From Manihot esculenta (Eukaryota; Streptophyta; Magnoliopsida; Malpighiales; Euphorbiaceae), in the NCBI RefSeq assembly GCF_001659605.2, contig NC_035162.2:12729248-12793247 (forward strand): 64,000 nucleotides of DNA, given 5' to 3'. A model generated the notes under the pieces. That model was given only the letters and a program-made list of their open reading frames with translations. It searched no databases and was not told the DNA's origin. Numbering within the stretch: position 1 is the first letter of the stretch; every line of letters begins with the position of its first letter. Both the position numbers and the translations under genes were made by a program. Positions 48,577-64,000 of this stretch are shown here, in pieces.

Positions 48577-51500
48577 CTCTCTACAGTTCTCTAACTCTTC
48601 CTCTCAAATTCACCCCAAAAATAAAAAGGAACAGATCCAAAACCCTGCAATTCACCTTAAATTGACTCTCTTTTAAGCACCCAATTCAAAACAAGGCAAG
48701 TAGATAAAGAGAGTTGAAGCCAACTGGGTCTACAAAGAGAGACGGAGAAAGAGGGAAGCAAAACATAAATAAAAAAGAAAGGAAAACAAATAAAATTAGG
48801 GAATCCCTAATAAGAAAAACAATGTGAGGGAGGGCGTAACGGAGCAGGCAGCTCTTCTTCCATGTGATTTGCCCCTGTCTTCCTGTTTCTACTGTTTTTG
48901 TATTCAATTTGAAACGTCTCTCTCCCTATTTCTCTTACTTATGGATGCTGCCATGGGGATTTCATTTCTAAATCCAATGCTAATTAATCCAATTTTTTTT
49001 CTAATTTTTGCCCTTTTCATTTCTCATTTAATCCTTCTTTTCTTTCCTTTTTCTAAACAAACCCCTAAACGTTATAAGATTTTGATTGAATGGCCCCTAC
49101 AAATTTACAATTTGCAGTTTAGGAGACTTCCAAGGAAAATGTACGATGCCCAGTGGCGGATCTAATAGACTGGCAGGGGTTACTGTTGCTTAAAATTTTA
49201 ACTCTTTTAAATTTAAAAAAATTAAAATTAATTTAATATACTTATATTAAATTTAAAACATTATTTGGATTTAACATTAACTTACATAATATGGTTTAAT
49301 ATTACAATAAATACAATTTTCATTAATAAAAAAAGTATAGGAAAATATTTTCTAGTACAAAGTGGGTAGCTTGGAAATTGAAGCAAAAACAAATGGGAAC
49401 TTTTTTTCTTTCTTCCTTTTCGGTGAACATGCAATATTGGTGGAAAAGTAGTGAAGAAGCCATTATCAGCCAACTTGGGACAAATACATCACATGGCTTT
49501 CATATCTTTAGGCCATTGAAAAATACAAGTGTACCTAACTTCCTATGAATTGCCAATTAAGTTCATGGCAAATCTTCATTTTCATAAGGCTAAAATGCTA
49601 AATTTGGAGAATTTATCATCAATTGTGCAAGGTAAGAAGAGGTAGGGTATTCATTTCAGCAGTTGGAAAATAGGTGATGTATTGTTAATAAGGTATCTTC
49701 ATGAGAGTTAAGAAATTAAATCATAAGTATGAATTTTTTTAGAGAGGATGTAATTTCAAATATTTAAATTTATGGATGTAATTATAAAGTAAGCCTTTCA
49801 TTATTGATTTAATAAAAAAATAAAATAATTAAGAAGTGGAATATAACCAAAATTCTAGAAATCAATAAAGAAGACAATATGGTTCATTTTCTGTGGTCAG
49901 TTCTGTCTTTGTTTCATGATCATGACTGATATTAGAGTTTTGAAGAACAAGGCAACGTTTAAAAGCCATAAACCAAGGCACTTCGGTGAAATTTAAACAA
50001 TACTTAAAGATTAACTTAAGACTTTTCTTAAATAAGCAAAGTCCCTACCTTTTCTTCACTTACTCCATTTTTTTTTAAAAGACACCATTGATTTTAAATT
50101 ATTCTTTGTTTAATATTCTAAAATATCACATACAATAATTTTAGAATCCATTTCCAATTTAGTTTCGAATAGAGATTATCGATTTAATCAAATTTTACTC
50201 TTGAAATCAGAAATTATTGTTTTATACTAAACCATTACGGTCTAATTTATTAAATACAATCATTTAATCAATAAAATTTTAAATTTATTCGAATCATTTT
50301 TAATTTAATTTATAATCCAACCTGTATCGTAACTGAGAGAAGAGCCTTTCTTTCGATCGAACTCTATTATCATATACAAATGATTCTTATTTGCACTATT
50401 ATCTCTATCTCTATCTCTCTATATAAAGAAAACCAGTTTCCATACATTGTTAGGTGACAGTCCAAGAAACAAAGAAAATAATGGCAAAAGTAGAAAGTAA
50501 TTCCTTGAGCTGTAATAATGTGAAGACAACTTCTGATGGGAAGATGAAACAAAGCTTTCATTGGCCTTCTATTGTTTGTTTGATAGTTCGTACTAACTTT
50601 ATGGATATAAGATTTAGACATGGTTGATGTTTTTTTTTATTAACGTGTCTGAAACATTTATATTTGTAAAGTTAAAGTATTCATTAATACAATATTCATA
50701 ATTAATAAAAGCAAAATATATATTTAATAAATTTAATTTCAATACAATTATATTAAATTAATTTTAATTATGTCTAATAATGATATAATTTTGAATACCT
50801 TATTCTTTTACAAATTAAAACACCACACTTAAATGTAACCTTTAAAATGTTCTTCATATCACACAATGAATTTTGAAAATTTTAGCGGAAGAAAATAGTA
50901 AGAGTATATTTGATATTACCATTGGAGTTAGGATTGATAATTTTTTTAAAAAAAATATATATTAGATTAAAAAATATTAAATTAATTTAAAAATTTTGAC
51001 ATAATTTAATTATAAAAATAAATAACATAATGATAAAAATAACAAGACTAATTGAGATCATGATAAGTGCATACTTGATATAGAAAGATTCTATAAATTA
51101 TGATAATCGCTTCAACCAGTGAAAAAGTCTGACCTACAAGATATGGAGATCGAACCTCTAGCATCATTGACCTTATCAATTTACGAGACAATCATTTCAT
51201 AGTTTGGAATCAACGAGTAAACCTGTTCAAAATATGCGGGACCTTGTTATTATTATGATTACCCGACAGACATGATATACCTTATAAATAAGGTATAGAC
51301 TAACTGACTCAATATTTATTAGCCATTGTACATCATTAATAAATCGTATGATACATCTGTTACAATATATTATTATCTAAATTGAGGAGACGTGAATCAA
51401 AGCATACAAGGATAATCGGAGTATAAATACCTTTAAACCAATCACATTAAAAGATAGATTTTCAGTTTCATTGAGACATTATATATAGATCCCTCTCCAA

Positions 51501-52600
51501 ATCTTAATTTTCACGAACTGCAAATCAAACTTATTAACTTCCAACTACCCATCCAGATCTATTTATTTTTCCATCCATACGTACACCTCTTATTGAATCT
51601 ACCAAACCTCATATCATCACCTAACAACTTACTTTAAAATGCTTTTTTCAAGAATATCTAAAATATCATTTTCTGAGAGTGATTTTTTTTCTTTTATTTT
51701 CATTCTTAATGCCAAAACAAGCTCTAATTGCCATATCTACCTTAAACCAAAACTTATCTAACAAGTATTTCCGCTCAAAAACCACTTCAATTAAATTATT
51801 AAGAGTATTCTACTATTTATACCAATTGATTATATTATATAGAATACAATGATAAAAATTTATTGATAATACCTGTGAATTCTAGAATATTGACATTGAG
51901 TGGTTTCAAATTATGTGAGGTTTTGAATTTAAGCTCTAATTGGAGCAAAATGCATATAAAAGGGCTCTAGTCCTATATTACAATGATTATATAGGTTAAA
52001 TTTAGACTATTCAAGGAATAATCTAATACCAGAGTCCGAGGCCTAGAAACCAAAAAACCTTAGGAAGAAAATATACTACGGCACTACAGCCACCTTGTTG
52101 TGCAAGATATTTCGCCACTTGAAAACGGTTGCAATCTCCTTCAAAACGACCTGAAAGATATCAACGATAGAGTATTATGATAATTTTTTTTCACATAATA
52201 ATCGACTATTTTCTAATTAATATTTATTGATTAATAATTATATAGCTTTATAATTATTAGTTTTCTAGAGAATACAATAGTGTGATTTTTATATAAAATT
52301 TTTAGCTTTTGATGTATATAGTAAATGCTTACTGCTGCTCGTCTCTCAAAAGAAAACGATGTCGCTCCATTTCGCCAAGAATAGAGAACTCACCGCCATT
52401 TGGATTCGATCACCCGGTGGGATTTAAAAGCGCGGATCGCGGGCCAAAGGCGGGAGATCATCCATTCTTGTGTCTTAATGCTCCTCTGTTTCTCTTGTAC
52501 AAACAGGTTTGGTGTTGCCTTGAAATGCCAATAACCAAGAATCAAGAAACCCCTTATTCTCGCAACTCGCTCTAGCGCACACATAGGGTTTTCAGTCCAC
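48577..52600. other. Gene-poor intergenic region, first part
   Basis: Starts with the leader and promoter of UDP-GALT1 (to about 48850). Near 49150 is the text CAGTGGCGGATCTAATAG, frequent at ends of plant transposons. 49200-52000 is very AT-rich; 51040-51480 has a long unbroken non-AT-simple stretch that could be an old LTR remnant but has no coding sense. A lone 48-residue frame at 50481-50627 is listed separately. 52300-52600 turns GC-richer (GCGCGGATCGCGGGCC) and holds AGGGTTTT, a telo-box-like motif of housekeeping promoters. Confidence 0.5.
50422..50627 (+). other. TATA box plus small open frame, possible gene relic
   Basis: TATAAAG at 50422-50428 is followed at 50481 by an ATG in good context (AATAATGGC) opening a 48-codon frame (MAKVESNSLSCNNVK...). 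The protein is not recognised, ends abruptly after FMDIRFRHG and could be either a peptide gene or the first exon of a lost gene. Support is weak. Confidence 0.25.
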
Positions 52601-52601
52601 G

Positions 52602-52682
52602 GAGCGAGTCTTCATTGCAGTTCGTCCATGAAATCGGCACTCGAACTTCGCGGACTCGCTCGCCCCAAAAAGACTTCCTCGT
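52602..52682 (+). pseudogene. Possible PDS5 first-exon relic
   Basis: One frame reads VHEIGTR, a six-residue stretch, then SPQKDFLV, and stops. As I recall, plant PDS5 cohesion proteins begin with a similar EIGTR...P-x-KDFLV pattern. The segment lies between the UDP-galactose transporter and LACS9, where Arabidopsis carries PDS5 (At1g77600). No further PDS5 exons were seen to the right, so if correct this is a scrap left after loss or relocation. Confidence 0.35.
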
Positions 52683-52763
52683 GTAATAGCTCTGATTATG
52701 CCTTATTGTGCTTTATATTTGGCTACTAATTTCATTGCGAAGATTGTATCAGTACGGAGAAAA

Positions 52764-53061
52764 TGGCTGTTCAACTGTGAGCCTCCAAGCTCTAATTGAA
52801 TTCCTTTTTTTGTTTTAATTTGAGGAGCAATCTACCAATTCTTGCTAATTTTCTTTTTCCTGTTAATTGAAACCCTTTTTAATTTAGGGATGAAAAAGCA
52901 GAAAAAGAATATTAGCCATTAGAATGCTGGTAAAATCTGGTTTGCGTGCGATTTGAATTCTTTTCTGCAGGGTTCGGCGGCAGTAACAGTATCGATGTAA
53001 ATATCCGGATGAATTCTTAGACAAGCTCAACCCAAGTGAAAGATTCTCAAAGTACAGCAGG
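52764..53061 (+). pseudogene. Unrecognised gene relic (two exon-like pieces)
   Basis: An ATG at 52764 gives MAVQL followed by a GT donor, and after a CAG acceptor near 52972 a frame reads CKYPDEFLDKLNPSERFSKY before another GT. An in-frame stop lies between, so the reading is broken. The peptide has protein-like composition but I do not recognise it. Confidence 0.25.
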
Positions 53062-56000
53062 TATCACCCTTCGAGTAGTGAAAGTCCAGCTACATTTGCA
53101 AATGGATTTGAGTTATTTGATATCATAGTTTTCTAAATCACATGTTTATGGATATCCTTTGTTTCTTTTCTTCTTGGCTTTTGAAGCAATCAAAGAGACT
53201 CTTGAATCCATTGGAAAGGGACCAAATTATAGTAAGGCATACAGTAGTCAGATTTAGGATAAACATTATGTCGATTCTATTTAAAATCAAAAATCGAATT
53301 TATTAAGATTATAAAACTCTAAGTGATAATCGAATCAAATTTAACCATGAAATTGAAAGCATATAATTTCGATTTGATTCAGTTTCATTATTTAATTTTG
53401 TTATTTTCACTTGTTGAGCAGATATATCCAATCGGACAAAAAAAAGGAACAAATGCTTTCAGGTACCAAGAAATTATTCCAGAATATTTTAAATATCATA
53501 TCATTAGTAACAAACAACGAAGTAAATCAAGAATTGCAAAACTTACAAAACAGAACGCAAATCTAATATCTTTATTACAATCTCATAAAAATTCAGAAAT
53601 TAACTCAACTACAAATCACACACAAAATTACATTACACTCACAGATGAAGAAATTACAAACCCATTGACAACTCTTATTCATAAATTACAAATCACAACT
53701 CAAGAACTTTGATTATTTGAATCTTTCAAGTATAAAATGGAGAATCAACTCAAAGCACCATCAGACCATGACCATACTTGCGAGACCATAAAACAGAGAG
53801 CAGTGAAACCTCCACAAAAGATGAGACCAGTGAGAGCAGAGCAACGCCAAGGGTGATTGCAAGTGAGAGAGCAAGAGCAACTAGGAGCGCGAGTGAGAGA
53901 GCGACAACGATTACAAGCACGAGTGAGAGTGAGCAGTCAAAGGCGAGAGCGAAAGGCGGAAAGAAAAGGAATCACTATGGGATCAGAAATATCAAAGGAG
54001 AAGAAAGGGGAAGGGCAATGAGCTGAATAAAAGACAAGGAAGAAAAGAAAGCTAGGATTTCAGACTTTATGTTATGGATTTATAGTATTATTTTGAATGG
54101 CTTAGATTCTTTCAACTAAAGTAGAAGGCTGAAATTTAATTGCATTAAATTTACAATTTAAAAAAAAAGGGTAGAGAAGAAATAAAAATGTAAAGATTGA
54201 ACACAAATCCTTAAAGGGTCTTAAACATCAAGCTACCACTATGCCACATGCTTCTTACTTTAGTTTAAAATTCATAATATACTTACGATTTTCAAAATCG
54301 AATCAAACCAGTTTAATAGATTTTTAAAAAATTACAAGTGAATCAAATTAAATTTTTTAATAAATCGAATCAATATTTTAATTCAGTTTAGTTCAATTTG
54401 AATGGAACTCTACCCACCCCTAATTAAACTAGTATATTATGCACAAGCGAACTACAAAGTTGCTATTGACAAAGTAAAGTTTTTGTCACTTTGATTCTCA
54501 AGTATCTTTAGTATAAGCTCACATACTCAAATGTTAATGAATCATCATGCCATGACAGCAAGCTCTAATTCTTCATTATGCATTCTGTAAGTTACTGTTT
54601 TATTAAATCTACATTTGTAATTCTATTGTATTAGTCTCTTTCCTTTAATAGGTATATCATAAGCCTAGATTAAAGATACGATTTGAATAAAAGGCTTTTG
54701 TTTAAAGGAACCTACTTTGGATTCGACATATTTAGAGATGTTCACGGCTTTGACGTTGATAACTTTAGTGTTCGCTTTTGACTTCTGGTTCCTTTAATCT
54801 ATACGAGATTGAGAAGGCGAGGAGCTTTGCTCCCTCTCCCCTCCTACCAACAAGCTTTTTGAGTTTGTCTCTCCTTGGCTGTTTCTCTAATGGTTTCCCT
54901 TTTTTTTTTTTTTTATTTTATTTCTCTTAAGTCATGTTGTGCTTCTTTTAAGTATCGGTAAGAGAGAGCTGATTGTGGAGGGGAGATCGGCGCTATTGGA
55001 AATAAAAATCCGCGTCACCAAAGCTACAAGTTGGATCATGTTGTTTAGCAGCTAGAGTTTTTCTTTTTAGATTTCATGGGCTTATTTTTGTGGCAGCTGG
55101 GTCTTGGAGTTGTAAATATCTTTTCTAGTTTTTTTTTTTTTTTGTCTCTTGCACTACCATGCCTATTTATGAATTATATTTTTGGCCAAAAAAAAACTGT
55201 TCGAATAATAGATTTTTTTTTTGACATGTTGAATGATACTAAATTATTAAAGATTTATTTATTTGACAAACTAGTCCTCTGTCTTTAAGTCAAATGCCCA
55301 TTTTTGAGCTATTATTTTAAAAATAAATAATTATTTCAATTGAAACAAAAAGAAGTCGTCCATTCAACAATATATAATATTTACTTGATAAATTAAATAA
55401 AAAATTAAAATCTAAAATTCTTTTTATGGTTTGAAAATTTTCTTCAAAATTACTTTTCTTTTGAGGAATAGTTGTTGAACTGATTGCCACGGGGCCAAGC
55501 GTGTGAATGCAATACTTTTCCCATTTTGAAAATGCTAAAATTTTTAGGCTTTATGTACACTGCATTTTTATTGACAAAGCCATAACTTTTACTCCTAAAT
55601 TTTAAAAAAGGACAAAATGCTCAAATTGTTAGCCTTTAGTTCCTTTACATTTTAATTTTATTTGAAAAAAGACAAAAATACTCCTAAAAAAAAGGAACAA
55701 AAATTCATCAGCGGACTCCACTGCAAATCAAATCCTCACAACAAACGGAAATTGACGGCTAGGATTTGAGCAGCAATTGTGCTGATACCATCTGGGACGC
55801 AATCACTACATTATCGCTGAGATCTAATTAAACTCAGCTGGTCTCGACTTGTCCGTTCAGAAGCAGTCAATCGCTGTGCTCAAAAAAAAAAAAAAAAAAA
55901 AAAACTGAACGTGCATGTTTTTTGACTTGATCTTCCCAAGGGCCCACTTCACTGTTTAAAATGCTTCCATTACGGTTCCGGAAAATTCCTCAGTATGTTT

Positions 56001-56181
56001 GCGTTCTACTCAATGGCTTTACCTTGATTCTCAATTTTCTTTTTCTCTTCCAGATTGTAGCAAAAAGAAAAGGTTGAATTTTTGTTGTTGTTTGGTGATC
56101 TCTTGTTCTCAGATTGAACTAGACTTCTGGTGTTTGAGATTTTCAATTCTAGATTTTTCAGGGATCATATAATCGATAAGC
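53062..56181. other. Gene-poor region upstream of LACS9
   Basis: 53260-54420 is bordered by AATCGAAT-rich AT segments and holds two open frames (53323-53712, 53778-54026); the second is low-complexity Ser/Glu/Arg coding and neither is recognised. 54820-56181 contains poly-T and poly-A runs (24 A at about 55881) and, from about 55960, the promoter and leader of LACS9. No other gene is supported. Confidence 0.5.
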
Positions 56182-62533
<6,352 letters not shown>

Positions 62534-64000
62534 TGAACTATGTGATTGTGCAGAATTCCGGGCACAAGTGATGTGTCATTGTTCCTCCTCTTTTTCACCC
62601 TTTTTTTTCCCCTTTATCCCACTTAGTTTGTGCCTTTTTATTGTATTAATTTTAGAAGATTTTTCTTTTTCCGCTTTCTGCATTTTCATGAAACGATCGA
62701 AAGTGAATGTGAAGTTTCAAAAGCTAGCAGCTTTTCATGTTGTTTTAAGCTTCCGCATTACGTTTCTTATGCCAATCTCTTCTCTGCGTCGCCATAACTT
62801 GGAAGTGGAACCAATGATCTGGATGGTTGCTATGAATTCATGGAGCATGGCAGCAACTTTTTTTTTTTTTTTAAAAAAAAAAGGGAAAAACATTATTCTA
62901 CTTGTGTTATCAACTGTAAATTGCAAGCAGATAAAAAAATGTGGGCTCGGAAACTGCTGAAGAAATAATAAATTAATACTACGCACTCAAATGAAAAATT
63001 GTTAAGCCATAGATAGCTCTTAATGGTGAAATTTACAGACATGATGCTGTGATGTTCCTCCATTGTAATCAACATTAATAAATGGCGTTACCATATGATT
63101 TCTTATATAAGAACCTTGTACGTTTTAGGTCCCACCCATGAGTAGTTTGTTTGGCTATGGCGTTAAATTTTCATGAAATTTTCACAAATTTCTTACAGGG
63201 ATTTTTCATTTGAGGAATTTGTCAAAAATTCATAAATTTTTCAAGGGTAGCAAGCTTCTTTTCGATAGAAAGATATAGGGTTTGGAATTTGTGATGACTA
63301 TGATGAGATTCTAGAATAATTGTATGATTAATCTAGTTGGGTTGCAGTTGATTTGGGGAATTATAACCTAGTTGAAAGTGAAAGCTACCAACAAGAACCG
63401 TTGTTTAATTTAGTTTGAGACGCGTAGGTTCTAAATTGACTTTGTTTATAGAAATGTTCAAACCTTGTAGTTGAATATTCTTTATTATGCTCACTTCATA
63501 CACCAAAATAGGTTTCATTCTCACCTAACCCATCAATGAAACAAATTTTCAAATTGGGTCCTTCCATCCAAAGGGAACTCAATTACCCACAAACAATTCC
63601 CACTGGGGAGCTTTGGTCCATTGATGGGAACTTGACTTGAGGAACGACTCTTTCCTTCTTCCCATGTGACCATCAGTAGTTTACCTGTTTATTTCCCATC
63701 TAACATCTTTTTTTAGGATTCTTTTACACTCCAAAGGCTTTACTTTTTTCCTTCTCCTTTCTTCTATATGTATACACAGCATTTGAAAGTGAAGAAAACT
63801 TAAGAAAAGTGGGAAAGAAAATGTAATTTTAACATGCACTTGTTAAATTATAAGGAAGACTTTTAATTCAATCTTAAATTTTATTCATAATTTTAACATG
63901 CACAATACAGTCCATCAAGAGCTTTACTAACATATTTCCTCCATGCAAGCTATTGGACACATCACTAGAATTTCTAGCCTATTGCCAGCTCTTTAACATC
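62534..64000. other. Region downstream of LACS9
   Basis: The first 550 bases or so are the probable LACS9 3' UTR, with a T16/A10 run near 62860. The remainder to the window edge is AT-rich with no supported gene. Short open frames there show no recognisable protein. Confidence 0.55.

Noticed and set aside
48824..49165. Plus-strand open frame overlapping the UDP-GALT1 promoter
   Set aside because: Rich in Phe/Leu/Ser from T-rich DNA, no similarity recognised, and it overlaps the leader of the opposite-strand gene.
51040..51480. LTR of a second retrotransposon
   Set aside because: Composition and TATAAATA near 51423 are suggestive, but there are no TG..CA ends, no partner copy in the window and no adjacent primer-binding site.
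53323..54026. Two open frames as genes, or as a viral remnant
   Set aside because: The first is Asn/Ile/Thr-rich and the second a low-complexity Ser/Arg/Glu run. No motif, splice structure or promoter supports a gene, and no viral hallmark is present.

Overview
The window looks like plant nuclear DNA, and specifically a eudicot: AT-rich introns and intergenic DNA, GT-AG introns, plant-only families (WAT1/UMAMIT, LysM-GPI, LACS9), a chromovirus-type LTR retrotransposon, an L1-type LINE relic and several MITEs. A rosid of the Malpighiales or Euphorbiaceae type (cassava or rubber relatives) is my guess from overall character; no marker in the window proves it. No RNA gene, CRISPR array, or prokaryotic or organellar feature was found.

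Layout, left to right. 645-2778 (+) WAT1-related (EamA) transporter. 4447-6952 (+) unrecognised gene for a coiled-coil, tail-anchored protein. 13216-7968 (-) TFB4, the p34 subunit of TFIIH. 17406-15274 (-) LysM-domain GPI-anchored receptor (LYM1/LYM3). About 18500-30195 is a degenerate LINE split by a 9.8-kb, very young Ty3/gypsy chromovirus (19350-29151). 31170-39436 (+) ATAD5/Elg1-like AAA+ protein. 42300-43556 (+) USP-like protein. 48576-44240 (-) UDP-galactose transporter 1. 48577-56181 is a gene-poor stretch with a possible PDS5 relic. 56182-62533 (+) LACS9. Exon structures were worked out by hand: every junction given is GT-AG, phases agree, and each joined reading frame is open end to end.

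The genes do not form a pathway. The unifying signal is microsynteny: as I recall the Arabidopsis map, homologues of LYM3, the AAA+ protein, UDP-GALT1, PDS5 and LACS9 lie next to each other on chromosome 1 (At1g77630 down to At1g77590), and here four of the five are intact in the same relative order, with a likely scrap of the fifth in the expected gap. Superimposed on this conserved block is transposon turnover: MITEs in two introns, a gag fragment in a LACS9 intron, SINE-like pieces in a WAT1 intron, and the nested LINE/LTR insertion.

I found no convincing undescribed biological system. The points most worth a second look are the near-identical LTR pair with a broken gag, the repeated interrupted palindromes in its LTRs, a stop-free in-frame 93-nt intron in the UDP-galactose transporter, the unrecognised conserved gene at 4447-6952, and the PDS5-like relic.
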